A stretch of DNA of 28,412 nt from Casp-actino8 sp964614655 (GCA_964614655.1 CAZTPF010000026.1:1-28412), one strand, 5' to 3'. Positions 13,161 to 21,045 are shown, numbered from the stretch's first letter. Numbers and translations are program-made. The notes: generated by a model from the letters alone, not told the origin.

Positions 13161-14822
13161 TCATTCGTCGTCCAGCGGTCGAGTGGGCCGTCGATAACGG
13201 TCGGCATTCCCCTCGCTCGGATACGTGTCGCCGGAAGGTCCTTCGGCGAACACCCGCAGGACACGAGACGTCACCCCTCGGACGAATTCGGTCGCGTCCT
13301 CGTCGCCCCAGTACTCGGCGTCGAGGGCGTTGATCCAAGCGATCGTCCCGGTGGCGAAGACGCCGGCACCGCTGTCGGTCGAGTAGTAGGTCATGGCGTG
13401 GTCGTACTCGGAGTCCTTGTACTTCACCGGACCCGACGCGAGTACCTCCAGATTCTCGGGTTCGACACTCGCCGGTCCGAGGCCGTCGGCTTCGATCGAC
13501 ACCAACTTCTTGAACGACGAACCGTTGCGGACGGTGACGTCGTCGAACACCCAATTGGACGGATTCACCACTCGCAGTGCCGCCGTGACCCCGGCCGCGA
13601 AGTACTGCACGCCGATGAGCGATGATTCGGGGCGGTTCAGCGGCGGGTTGCGCCATTGCACGGTCGACTGTTCGGGGTCGGTGTCGGTCAGCGGATCGCT
13701 GGCCGCCGTGCGGTAGTTGGGCATCTGGCGGTACGGCACACCGTCGGCGTTGGGTTCGAGTCGGACGTGCCGGTACACGGCGTTGGCGCCGAAGAAGGCG
13801 AGGTTCACTCCGGCGTCTCGCGCCCGGCCGAGGGTGTCGCGCATGGCCGTCGAGTAGTACTCGTCGTGACCGGTGGTCAACAAGGCGGTCCGGTTCGAGA
13901 AGACGGAATCGCGAATGTCGTTCTCGCCGAGTCCGCTCGTGTGCAGGTCGATGTCGGTGACGTAGGCCGTGTCGAGCCCGAGCTCCTCGATGAGGGCGAT
14001 GAGAGGTAGTTCGTGGGTGAGGAAGTCGGCCGAGCCCCAGTTGTAGGTGCGGGCGTAGGGGCGATCGAACGATACGACCGTGCTCCGACCCGGCCCGTCG
14101 AAACACTGGTAGAGCGAACAACCTCCCCACGGGTTGTAGGCCTGCCAAGTGGTCACGGCCGAGACGACGACGAGTCCACCCACGGCCGAGTCGCGACGAA
14201 TGGTGAGCGGGACGTAATGCGCCTCACCCGACGAGGCGACGAGCTTGACGAGGTAGGAACCCGGCGGCCACTCGTCGTCGATTTCGACGGCGAGCGACGG
14301 GCCCCAGTCGGCCACTCGCATCTTGGTCGTGTCCGACTGGTCGACATCGGGATTGAACTGCCATCGCTTTTCGATTTCGTCCGACGTCCACACCAGCCGT
14401 CCGAGGTCGCCGCCGTACCAACCCATGCGGTACGCCTCGGCGTGCCACGATTCGGCATCGGTCGACACGAAAAGGGTGACCGTCTGGCCCGGACGCGCGC
14501 TCGTGGTGTCGGCGTATCCCTCGATCCATCCGGCCGGGATCTTCGACGATGCGCCCGGGACGTCGCTGTCGATGCGCCAAGCGGTCGTGCCGGGCCGAGC
14601 GTTCTCGGCGGCCAGCCATCCCGGGGAGGTGTAGGGCTCGCTGGCGGCGACGGTGGTGGTGGTCGTCGACGTGCTCGTCGTGCTGGTGGGGGACGTGGTC
14701 GTCGTGGTCGACTCAGTCGACGTGGTGGTCGGCGCGCCGTCGGAGTCTCCGCAGGCCGCGGCGATGGCCGCTAGGCCAAGTGCAGTCGATCGCGAGATGA
14801 ATTGCCGGCGGTCGAGGTTCAT
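13161..14822 (-). CDS. Tat-exported lipoprotein, N,N-dimethylformamidase large-subunit-like domain
   Basis: I choose ATG 14822 (553 residues). The N-terminus M-N-L-D-R-R-Q-F-I-S carries a twin-arginine motif, and L-A-A-I-A-A-A-C ends in a lipobox with Cys24, so the folded protein is probably exported by Tat and lipidated. A Thr/Ser-rich linker covers about residues 32-58. The rest resembles the C-terminal domain of DMFase large subunits: T-W-Q-A-Y-N-P-W-G-G, an L-P-L-I-A-L-I-E-E-L-G-L-D-T-A-Y-V-T-D-I-D-L-H stretch, T-T-G-H-D-E-Y-Y-S and F-F-G-A-N-A-V-Y-R-H-V. DMFase is an iron amidohydrolase, but this relative is outside the cell membrane and its substrate is unknown. The start overlaps the Gfo/Idh/MocA stop by ATGA, so it is the third gene of the operon. 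Confidence 0.85.
   Translation of the reverse strand: MNLDRRQFISRSTALGLAAIAAACGDSDGAPTTTSTESTTTTTSPTSTTSTSTTTTTVAASEPYTSPGWLAAENARPGTTAWRIDSDVPGASSKIPAGWIEGYADTTSARPGQTVTLFVSTDAESWHAEAYRMGWYGGDLGRLVWTSDEIEKRWQFNPDVDQSDTTKMRVADWGPSLAVEIDDEWPPGSYLVKLVASSGEAHYVPLTIRRDSAVGGLVVVSAVTTWQAYNPWGGCSLYQCFDGPGRSTVVSFDRPYARTYNWGSADFLTHELPLIALIEELGLDTAYVTDIDLHTSGLGENDIRDSVFSNRTALLTTGHDEYYSTAMRDTLGRARDAGVNLAFFGANAVYRHVRLEPNADGVPYRQMPNYRTAASDPLTDTDPEQSTVQWRNPPLNRPESSLIGVQYFAAGVTAALRVVNPSNWVFDDVTVRNGSSFKKLVSIEADGLGPASVEPENLEVLASGPVKYKDSEYDHAMTYYSTDSGAGVFATGTIAWINALDAEYWGDEDATEFVRGVTSRVLRVFAEGPSGDTYPSEGNADRYRRPTRPLDDE
14649..14729 (-). repeat. Low-complexity Thr/Ser linker coding repeat
   Basis: Degenerate ACN/TCN codons on the minus strand encode a mostly Thr/Ser stretch after the lipobox of the Tat lipoprotein. 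It is probably a flexible, perhaps glycosylated, spacer between the membrane anchor and the folded domain. Confidence 0.8.
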
Positions 14823-15823
14823 CCGCGCCACAGTTCCCACGGGCTCTTGTTGCGGTCGCAACCGCTCGGAACGGCGACGCTCTCACCCGAACGAGCTGCG
14901 ACGTAGCACGCCGACACGATCTCCATCATCCAGCGGCCGAACCTCACGTCCATGATCGAGCGACGACCCTCGGTGTGCAGCGCGGCGACGGCTCGCAGTT
15001 GATCGACGTAGCCGAATTCCTCCAGAACGCCGATCGATGCCGACACCGAAGGGAGGCGAACGGGATCTCCGTTGCTCTCCATGGACAGCGTGGGTCGCAG
15101 ATCGAGGCGGAGCACCGCCGTCCGCGACGATGCCTGGACGTCCCACACGCCGGATTCGGGGCCGTCCCAACTGCTGATCACCCGCGCCGACAGTCCGGAG
15201 GCGAAGGTGAGTGTGACGTCGGCGTGTGTGTCGGTCGTGTCGCCGTCGAGAGTCGCGCGTACGGAGACGACCTCGCCATTGCCCGTGCTTCGACCGATGA
15301 CGACGGCCAGGGCGAGAGGGTGGACGCCGAGATCGAACAGAGCGCCACCTCCCCATGCGGGATCGAGGAATCCGCCCCACGTGGGGCGGGATTGAAGAGT
15401 GCGCAGTTCCAGATGGGTGAGGGGTCCGAGAGTGCGCACCCGAGACAAGAACTCGGCGAACGCCGGGGCGAACACCAGGTTCTCGGCGTAGACGATCCGG
15501 TCGGCGCCGTCGGCGGACACCAGGCGATCGGCCTCGGCGAGGGTTCGACAGAGCGGCTTTTCCACCAGAACGGCGGCTCCGGCCGCCAGGGCGTGCCGGG
15601 TGTGGTCGGCGTGCTCCGACGGGGGAGTGGCCACGATCACGACGTCGGCTCCGGCCGGCAGTTCGGGATACTCGACGACTGCGGCACGCGCCGATCCGGC
15701 GAGTCGTTCGGCGCGTTCACGAGTACGCGACGCGACGGCGATCACCGGTAGGCCGATCTCGCGGGCGGTGAGGGCGTGGACACCGGCGATGGTGCCGGCT
15801 CCGCACAGGGCGATCGAGGTCAT
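14819..15823 (-). CDS. Gfo/Idh/MocA family oxidoreductase
   Basis: A 334-residue NAD(P)-dependent oxidoreductase starting at ATG 15823. An open frame extends to 16696, but that part is antiphase to the LLM gene and Arg-rich, so it is rejected. The Rossmann fold starts at once: M-T-S-I-A-L-C-G-A-G-T-I-A-G. The family motif V-L-V-E-K-P-L-C contains the catalytic-site Lys of E-K-P. The C-terminal alpha/beta domain has G-G-G-A-L-F-D-L-G-V-H-P-L-A, with the conserved Asp and His. Members oxidise or reduce sugars, inositols, or other cyclic alcohols. It shares ATGA with the stop of the upstream LLM gene and with the start of the downstream lipoprotein, so all three are translationally coupled. Confidence 0.93.
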   Translation of the reverse strand: MTSIALCGAGTIAGVHALTAREIGLPVIAVASRTRERAERLAGSARAAVVEYPELPAGADVVIVATPPSEHADHTRHALAAGAAVLVEKPLCRTLAEADRLVSADGADRIVYAENLVFAPAFAEFLSRVRTLGPLTHLELRTLQSRPTWGGFLDPAWGGGALFDLGVHPLALAVVIGRSTGNGEVVSVRATLDGDTTDTHADVTLTFASGLSARVISSWDGPESGVWDVQASSRTAVLRLDLRPTLSMESNGDPVRLPSVSASIGVLEEFGYVDQLRAVAALHTEGRRSIMDVRFGRWMMEIVSACYVAARSGESVAVPSGCDRNKSPWELWRG

Positions 15824-16761
15824 CGTCCGTTCAGCGCCGCCACGACGGGAGCGAACGACTCGACGTCGTTCATGCCGACGATGACGTACGAGAACCCCCA
15901 ATGTTCGCGGCGTTCCAACAGGTCGTCGACGATCTTCGACGTCGGACCGACGAGAGCGAAGGGAGTCTCCTCGACTTGTTCGGCGGTGACGCCGAGCATG
16001 CCGGCGATTCCTTCGGCGGCGGCCCGCGCGTCGTCGGCGATGTTCACCAGAAAGGCTCGAATGTTCAGTTCGATGTCGGCCCAGCGTGATCCGGCGGCGT
16101 CGCGGACGATGGCCACCTTCTCGTCGACGGCGGACGCGGTCATGGTGTCGAAGGCCTGCGGTCCGATCACACCGGCGCTCATGGTGGCGTTGATGCCGAC
16201 GATGTCGGCTTCGCGGGCGGCGATGGAGAGGACTCGTTTGCCGCCTCCGCCGATGAGAATCGGAGGGCACGGTCCTTGAATCGGTTTGGGCGTCCCGTTG
16301 TGGGCGGTGATGCGGTAGTGCTGACCTTCGAACGAGAACGGATCGGGTCCCATGAGACCTTTGATCACGGCCAGGCCTTCGACGAAGCGGTCGATGCGCA
16401 CTCCTGCTCGGTCGTACGGCATTCCCGACTGCTCGTAGTCGGCGATCATCCATCCGGCGCCGAGTCCGATCTCGACGCGTCCATCCGACAGCACGTCCAT
16501 GGTGGCCAGTTCCTTGGCCAGAACGAGCGGATGCTTGTAGTCGTTGTCCCAGACGAGTGCGCCGACACGCAAAGTGTCGGTGACGGCGGCGGCCGCGGTG
16601 AGTGCCGGGACCGGCGCGAGTTGGTCGTCGAAGTGGTCGGGCATGGTCAAGGTGGAGTAGCCGTTGCTTTCGACACGACGGGCCAACTCCTTCCACGCCG
16701 AACCGGTCAGCGATCCGCTGGCTTGGACACCGAATCGGAAGGGACGCGTCGTTGAAGTCAT
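15820..16761 (-). CDS. LLM class F420-dependent oxidoreductase (TIGR03621-like)
   Basis: A 313-residue luciferase-superfamily protein from ATG 16761. The start F-R-F-G-V-Q-A-S-G and T-M-P-D-H-F-D-D-Q-L-A-P-V-P-A-L, the L-A-K-E-L-A-T-M-D-V-L-S-D-G-R-V-E-I-G-L-G-A-G-W segment, and G-M-P-Y-D-R-A-G-V-R-I-D-R match actinobacterial LLM enzymes that use coenzyme F420 (recalled family resemblance, not searched). They transfer hydride to or from alcohols, ketones or double bonds; this one's substrate is unknown. It is the first gene of the LLM-Gfo-lipoprotein operon, with TAGCGT six bases before the ATG, and diverges from the PBP gene. Confidence 0.9.
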   Translation of the reverse strand: MTSTTRPFRFGVQASGSLTGSAWKELARRVESNGYSTLTMPDHFDDQLAPVPALTAAAAVTDTLRVGALVWDNDYKHPLVLAKELATMDVLSDGRVEIGLGAGWMIADYEQSGMPYDRAGVRIDRFVEGLAVIKGLMGPDPFSFEGQHYRITAHNGTPKPIQGPCPPILIGGGGKRVLSIAAREADIVGINATMSAGVIGPQAFDTMTASAVDEKVAIVRDAAGSRWADIELNIRAFLVNIADDARAAAEGIAGMLGVTAEQVEETPFALVGPTSKIVDDLLERREHWGFSYVIVGMNDVESFAPVVAALNGR

Positions 16762-16767
16762 GGCCCG

Positions 16768-16773
16768 ACGCTA
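16768..16773 (-). promoter_or_regulatory. -10 box of LLM-Gfo-lipoprotein operon, leaderless pattern
   Basis: TAGCGT on the minus strand is followed by CGGGCC and ATG 16761. No ribosome-binding site intervenes. Confidence 0.55.
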
Positions 16774-16776
16774 ATG

Positions 16777-16800
16777 GGTGACCGGTTCACCGGCGAACCG
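16777..16800. promoter_or_regulatory. Overlapping dyads in the LLM/PBP divergent promoter
   Basis: CGGTTC-N6-GAACCG (16783-16800) is a perfect 6-bp inverted repeat. It overlaps GGTGA-N5-TCACC at 16777-16791. It lies between the two divergent -10 candidates (16768-16773 minus and TACGGT 16806-16811 plus), the place expected for a regulator acting on both genes. No candidate regulator gene is adjacent. Confidence 0.45.
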
Positions 16801-16820
16801 ACCGATACGGTTGGAGCACC

Positions 16821-19208
16821 GTGCGTGTGGTGAGTTGGACGATTCGTGTGGCCCTGCTGGTCGTGGCCGGAGCCCTGTTCCTGACTGCGGTCGTGGTCGG
16901 CGTGTCGCCTCGTCTGTGGCAGTTGGCCAATGCACACGAAGAAGTGCCGGTCGGCCTGCCACCGGTCGAAGACATCGCTCAGCGCTCGTACGTGTACGAC
17001 CGCAACGGCAACGAGATCGCGATCTACGAGTTGGAGAATTCCCAACCGGTGTCGATCGAACAGATCCCCGACGACGTCATCGCCGCCGTGCTCGCGGTCG
17101 AGGATCGCGAGTTCTACCGCCACAAGGGCGTGAACGTCCGCAGTCTCTTCCGTGCCTCGTTGTCGAATTTCGAGGGTGGGGCACGTCAGGGCGCGTCCAC
17201 GATCACCCAACAGGTCGTGAAGGTCGACTACCTGGCCGGTCTCGAACGCGATGGCCGCTACAAACTTCTCCAGATCGTGTACGCGTTGCGTCTCGAGAAG
17301 GAACGCACCAAAGAAGAGATCCTCGAGCGCTATCTCAACACGATCTACTTCGGCAACAACTCGTACGGAGTCCAGGCCGCGGCCGAGGTCTACTTCGGCA
17401 AGTCGGTGGAGGATCTCACTCTGCTCGAGGGGACGTTCCTGGCCGGAATGATTCAGGCCCCGTCCAGTTACGACCCCATCCGTCGCCCCGAGCCGAGCCG
17501 ACGTCGATTCGTCGAGGTGTTGGATGCCGTCGTCGCCGAGGACCTCATGTCACGCGACGAGGCCGACGCGGTGGTCGAGTGTCTGTCGCCGCGAGAGGCC
17601 GACACTCCGGTCGAGCAGGAGGAGCTCGACGCGCGGTGTGAGGGGAGTTGGCAGATTCCCGAACTCGTGCAGTCGCGACCCGAGCAGACCATCGCGCGCA
17701 CTCACTTCAGCGAAGAAGTGAAGTCGTTCCTCCTCAACCGCAGCGACATCCTGGGCGACACCTACGAAGAGCGTTACTACCGTCTCTTCCGCGGTGGACT
17801 CAAGGTGTACACCACCCTCGATCCCGAGGTGCAGGTGGCCGCCGAGTACGCCAAGGCCACGCAGTTGCCGGCCAATGCAGCCGGTATCGAAGCCGCTGTC
17901 GTGACCCTCGACGCCAAGACCGGGGCCGTGCGGGCGATGGTCGGCGGACGCCCGTTCGAGGGCGGTCGCAACGAGGTCAATCTGGCGTTGTCGACGCGCC
18001 AGACGGGATCGAGCATCAAGATATTCATCCTCGCCGCCGCCATGGAAGCCGGAGTCCAGAACGACGACCTGCTCGACGGGGTGCGGCCGTGCGTTCTCCC
18101 CAACCCCGACGATCCGCGCAATCCGTTCGTGATCGAATCGGGTGTGAGCCGTGCCCTCGGACCGGTCGAGGAGATGACGTGGTTCTCGATCAACTGCGCG
18201 TACGCGCGACTGTCGCTCATGGTCGGACTCGATCGCGTGGTCGACACCACCTATCGACTGGCCAGCAGCCCGTATCTCTATGCGGGACAGAGCGTTCTCG
18301 AACGCGAGCCGATTCGCCCCTACGCAAGTTTCGCGACCGGCGCCAACGAGATGAGCCCGCTCGACATGGCCTCGGGCGCGCAGACCTTGGCGAACGGCGG
18401 AGTCCACCACGAGCCGTATTACATCGAGCGCATCGAAGGTCCGAACGGAACGCTCTACCGTCACGAGGTTTCCGGCGACATGGTGATGTCCTCCGACGGC
18501 GCCGCCCGCACCACGTCGATTCTCGAGGGAGTCATGAAGTCCGGCACGGGGCGTCGAAGCGCACTCGACGGGCGTACCTCGGCCGGCAAGACCGGAACTC
18601 AGGACAACAACACCAACGCCTGGTTCGTCGGTTACACGCCTGAACTGGTCACGTCGGTGTGGGTCGGCCATCCCGACCTCTATTTCCCGATGGAAAACAT
18701 TCCCGAATTCGTGGCGGCGGGTGTCAACCGAGTGCAGGGAAGCACCTTCCCGGCCGCCATCTGGAAAGCGACGATGGACGTGGCGTTGGCCGACGTTCCA
18801 CCGGGAGTATTCGCTCCAGGACCCCCCAATCGCCGTGAAGCCATGCGGTTGTTCCTGCCCGAGGTCGACTGTCCGGTCGCCACGACCACCACCACGACCA
18901 CGACGGCGGCTCCTGTGACGACGTCGTCTCCCGTTTCTGCTCCGCCGGTCACCGACCCCGAGACGGGGGAGACCGTGCCGACGTCGTCGACCACCACCAC
19001 GACAACGACGACAACAACCACGACGACAACAACGACGACCATCGCACCCTCCACCTCCACGACCCTCGTGGGAGATGACGCGGCCTTCGACTTCAGCACC
19101 ACGATTCCGCGAGGAGTCGTCGATCCCACCTGGCCGGTCCCGACCCTCGTGATCGATCAATTCGACATCGAAACCTGCGCCACGGCTCCGACGGCTCCTC
19201 CGGGTTGA
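16821..19208 (+). CDS. Class A penicillin-binding protein (transglycosylase/transpeptidase)
   Basis: A bifunctional peptidoglycan synthase of 795 residues from GTG 16821. A membrane anchor lies at about 8-30. The glycosyltransferase domain (GT51, about 45-230) has the catalytic Glu in A-V-E-D-R-E-F-Y-R-H-K-G (E94) and G-A-S-T-I-T-Q-Q. The transpeptidase domain (about 330-660) has S-S-I-K with Ser397 and Lys400, S-I-N (457-459) and K-T-G (590-592). The usual family sequence R-Q-P-G-S-S-x-K-P is R-Q-T-G-S-S-I-K-I. The C-terminal tail has a near-pure Thr run (about 722-739) and two more Thr/Ser/Pro stretches, likely a periplasmic flexible region. A GGAG precedes the GTG and TACGGT lies nine bases upstream. 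Confidence 0.97.
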   Translation: MRVVSWTIRVALLVVAGALFLTAVVVGVSPRLWQLANAHEEVPVGLPPVEDIAQRSYVYDRNGNEIAIYELENSQPVSIEQIPDDVIAAVLAVEDREFYRHKGVNVRSLFRASLSNFEGGARQGASTITQQVVKVDYLAGLERDGRYKLLQIVYALRLEKERTKEEILERYLNTIYFGNNSYGVQAAAEVYFGKSVEDLTLLEGTFLAGMIQAPSSYDPIRRPEPSRRRFVEVLDAVVAEDLMSRDEADAVVECLSPREADTPVEQEELDARCEGSWQIPELVQSRPEQTIARTHFSEEVKSFLLNRSDILGDTYEERYYRLFRGGLKVYTTLDPEVQVAAEYAKATQLPANAAGIEAAVVTLDAKTGAVRAMVGGRPFEGGRNEVNLALSTRQTGSSIKIFILAAAMEAGVQNDDLLDGVRPCVLPNPDDPRNPFVIESGVSRALGPVEEMTWFSINCAYARLSLMVGLDRVVDTTYRLASSPYLYAGQSVLEREPIRPYASFATGANEMSPLDMASGAQTLANGGVHHEPYYIERIEGPNGTLYRHEVSGDMVMSSDGAARTTSILEGVMKSGTGRRSALDGRTSAGKTGTQDNNTNAWFVGYTPELVTSVWVGHPDLYFPMENIPEFVAAGVNRVQGSTFPAAIWKATMDVALADVPPGVFAPGPPNRREAMRLFLPEVDCPVATTTTTTTTAAPVTTSSPVSAPPVTDPETGETVPTSSTTTTTTTTTTTTTTTTTIAPSTSTTLVGDDAAFDFSTTIPRGVVDPTWPVPTLVIDQFDIETCATAPTAPPG
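18984..19037 (+). repeat. ACN microsatellite-like tract encoding poly-Thr
   Basis: A run of ACC/ACG/ACA codons in the PBP tail encodes about 18 Thr. Codons are mixed, so the run is kept at the protein level rather than being a simple DNA slippage repeat, although length changes remain likely. Confidence 0.85.
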
Positions 19209-19225
19209 CCGGCGATTTCGATGAG

Positions 19226-19231
19226 TAAGGT
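19226..19231 (+). promoter_or_regulatory. -10 box of zinc-ribbon gene, leaderless pattern
   Basis: TAAGGT is followed by six bases (TCGAGG) and GTG 19238. The GAGG just before the start is too close to act as a normal ribosome-binding site. Confidence 0.5.
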
Positions 19232-19237
19232 TCGAGG

Positions 19238-19942
19238 GTGGACCTGGTCGCCTTGCTCGCCCTGCAGCATCTCGACACGGCGATCGAACAGGCCCTCCAC
19301 GCACGAGATCGCCTGCCGGCGCGTCTGGAGGCCACGGCAGCCGAGTCCGACGTGGCGACTCTCGTCGAAGCGCGTGGTCGGGTGGAAACGCTTCAACGCG
19401 AGGCTCAGGGAGAACTCGATCGCATCGAGTCCGAATCCGACGAGATTGGCCGGAGCCGCGAGCGACTCGACAAGCAGTTGAAGACGATCCTGTCGCCGCG
19501 AGAAGCCGAAGCCATCCAGCACGAGATGCAGGTTCTGGCGTCCCGTCGTAACGAGCTCGACGATCGGGGACTCGAACTCCTCGAGGCCTCGTCGGCCGGG
19601 GACGAGGAGTTGGCTCAGATCGACGCGTCGCTGGTGCGGGCGCGCGAGATCGCCGAGGCGGCCGGTCGGCGAGCGGAGGAAGCCGAGGGAGAGGCCGATC
19701 GAGCCCTCGCCGACCTTCGGGCCGAGCGGACAAGCGCTGCCGGGGCCCTCGATCCTGCGACACTCGCCGAGTACGACCGGCGTCGAGCAGCTTTCGGCGG
19801 AATCGCCGTGGCGACCATCGATCGTGGTTCGTGCACCGCATGCCACATGGGGCTCTCGGTGGCCGAGACCGACGCCATCAGGCGATTGCCCGACGATGCG
19901 GTGCCCGAGTGTCCGCATTGCGCTCGCATCCTCGTACGGTGA
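19238..19942 (+). CDS. Coiled-coil protein with C4 zinc ribbon (CT398/Rv2229c type)
   Basis: A 234-residue protein. Residues about 10-170 are a long, charged helical hairpin rich in Glu, Arg, Ala and Leu. The C-terminus has a zinc ribbon with C-T-A-C (199-202) and C-P-H-C (225-228), and a conserved S-P-R-E-A-E-A-I-Q-H-E near 85-96. The family (PF02591, zf-RING_7) is widespread, and its helical part resembles RNA- or nucleic-acid-associated coiled coils; the role is not settled. In Mycobacterium the homologue sits beside a Nif3-like gene and an RNase HI-CobC fusion. Here it is followed by a membrane protein and a histidine phosphatase. Confidence 0.88.
   Translation: MDLVALLALQHLDTAIEQALHARDRLPARLEATAAESDVATLVEARGRVETLQREAQGELDRIESESDEIGRSRERLDKQLKTILSPREAEAIQHEMQVLASRRNELDDRGLELLEASSAGDEELAQIDASLVRAREIAEAAGRRAEEAEGEADRALADLRAERTSAAGALDPATLAEYDRRRAAFGGIAVATIDRGSCTACHMGLSVAETDAIRRLPDDAVPECPHCARILVR
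19935..19940 (+). promoter_or_regulatory. -10 box of YdjM-like gene, leaderless pattern
   Basis: TACGGT lies over the last codons of the zinc-ribbon gene, six bases before GTG 19947. It may give an internal leaderless transcript within the gene cluster. Confidence 0.45.
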
Positions 19943-19946
19943 TCCC

Positions 19947-20423
19947 GTGCTCTTCTGGTTCGTCGGCACCGCAGTCCTCGGCGTGTGGTCGGTTTTCCGC
20001 GATCCACGTTTCGACTACCGCCTACTGATCGTCGGCGTTCTCGCTCCCGACGTGATCGACGGACTGTGGGGAGGAGCACGCGCCTTCCATTCGGTCGTGA
20101 CGATCGTCGGAGTCCTCGCAGCCGTCATGCTCGCCACGACCGGTCGACGTCCCATTCGTCGTCGGCTTCTCGCCCTGCCGATCGGCGCGTTCGTCCACCT
20201 GATCGTCGACTTCGCCTTTGCCGACACCTCCACCTTCTGGTGGCCGGTGACCGGATGGTCGTTCGAAGGTGCGCGACTCCCGGTGGTCGAACGCGGTTGG
20301 GTGAACGTGATCCTCGAGGTCGTCGGACTCGCTCTTTGCGCAATCGTGTGGAGGCGTTTCGGATTGTCCGATGCCGAGCGCCGCCGCCGGTTCGTCTCCG
20401 ACGGAGTCCTGGAGGAGATCTGA
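19947..20423 (+). CDS. YdjM/DUF457-like membrane-bound metal-dependent hydrolase homologue
   Basis: From GTG 19947 the protein has 158 residues; the frame is open further upstream but that part overlaps the zinc-ribbon gene. It is mostly membrane: hydrophobic segments at the N-terminus (L-F-W-F-V-G-T-A-V-L-G-V-W), around L-L-I-V-G-V-L-A-P-D-V-I-D, S-V-V-T-I-V-G-V-L-A-A-V-M, and a last one near V-I-L-E-V-V-G-L-A-L. The D-V-I-D after the second segment and H-L-I-V-D-F-A-F resemble the Asp/His motifs of YdjM-like proteins. Activity of this family is mostly unproved. It sits 4 bases after the zinc-ribbon stop and 3 before the phosphatase. Confidence 0.7.
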   Translation: MLFWFVGTAVLGVWSVFRDPRFDYRLLIVGVLAPDVIDGLWGGARAFHSVVTIVGVLAAVMLATTGRRPIRRRLLALPIGAFVHLIVDFAFADTSTFWWPVTGWSFEGARLPVVERGWVNVILEVVGLALCAIVWRRFGLSDAERRRRFVSDGVLEEI

Positions 20424-20426
20424 GCC

Positions 20427-21044
20427 GTGTCGGGCGAGATTCTCCTCGTGCGCCACGGACGGACGGCATTGAACGCGGCCGGCCGACTTCAAGGCCGTGT
20501 CGACGAACCACTCGACGCACTCGGACGCGATCAGGCGGCGCGCCTGTCGCAGTCGCTGTCGGCGCTGATCGGCGACGACACCCTGGTGGTGAGCAGTCCG
20601 CTCGTACGGGCGAGATCCACCGCCGAGGCGCTCGGTCGACCGGTCGAGATCGACGACCGGTGGATCGAGATGTCGTACGGGGTGTTCGACGGACTTCCCC
20701 AAGGTGACGTCGGCCCGGAGATCTGGGCCGAGTGGCGCGCCGATCCGCATTTCGCACCCGAAGGGGGAGAGTCGTTGTCGGCAGTCGCTCGACGCGTCGA
20801 GGCGGCATGCGAGGAGCTACGTGAACGCGCCCTCGGCCGACGGATCGTGGTGGTGAGCCACGTGTCGCCGATCAAGGCCGCCATCGCCTGGGCCCTCGGC
20901 GTCGATTCGTCCACGAGTTGGCGGATGCGGCTCGACACGGCGGCGGTGACACGTCTTTCGGTGTCGCGTGCCGGAGTGGCCCTGACCTCGTTCAACGAGA
21001 CCCATCACCTGCACGTCGACCCCGAGCGCCGACCGGACGCTTGA
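20427..21044 (+). CDS. Histidine phosphatase family protein (CobC/GpmB type)
   Basis: A 205-residue cytoplasmic phosphatase. The R-H-G motif at 9-11 provides the phosphorylated His10, in L-L-V-R-H-G-R-T-A-L-N-A-A-G-R-L-Q-G. The second His is in V-V-V-S-H-V-S-P-I-K-A-A-I. The Glu proton donor is probably in E-M-S-Y-G-V-F-D-G. This branch includes alpha-ribazole phosphatases and broad-specificity phosphatases, so the substrate cannot be assigned. GGAGGAGA upstream of GTG 20427 may serve as ribosome-binding site. In mycobacteria the corresponding CobC-like domain is fused to RNase HI next to the zinc-ribbon gene; here it is a separate protein without RNase H. Confidence 0.88.
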   Translation: MSGEILLVRHGRTALNAAGRLQGRVDEPLDALGRDQAARLSQSLSALIGDDTLVVSSPLVRARSTAEALGRPVEIDDRWIEMSYGVFDGLPQGDVGPEIWAEWRADPHFAPEGGESLSAVARRVEAACEELRERALGRRIVVVSHVSPIKAAIAWALGVDSSTSWRMRLDTAAVTRLSVSRAGVALTSFNETHHLHVDPERRPDA

Positions 21045-21045
21045 C

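Noticed and set aside
13057..14148. Minus-strand frame of 363 codons including part of tRNA-Val
   Set aside because: It overlaps the tRNA and lies out of frame inside the DMFase-like gene. Composition is Arg-rich and non-protein-like.
15824..16696. N-terminal extension of the Gfo/Idh/MocA gene to 625 codons
   Set aside because: The extension lies antiphase to the LLM gene. The Rossmann motif begins right after the ATG at 15823, which overlaps the LLM stop by ATGA.
18984..19037. CRISPR-like or phase-variable repeat
   Set aside because: It is an in-frame mixed-codon Thr tract without spacers or uniform repeat units.
17550..19841. 763-codon open frame on the minus strand opposite the PBP and zinc-ribbon genes
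   Set aside because: It covers two well-supported plus-strand genes, is low-complexity (poly-Arg and Gly) opposite the Thr tract, and has no recognisable domain.
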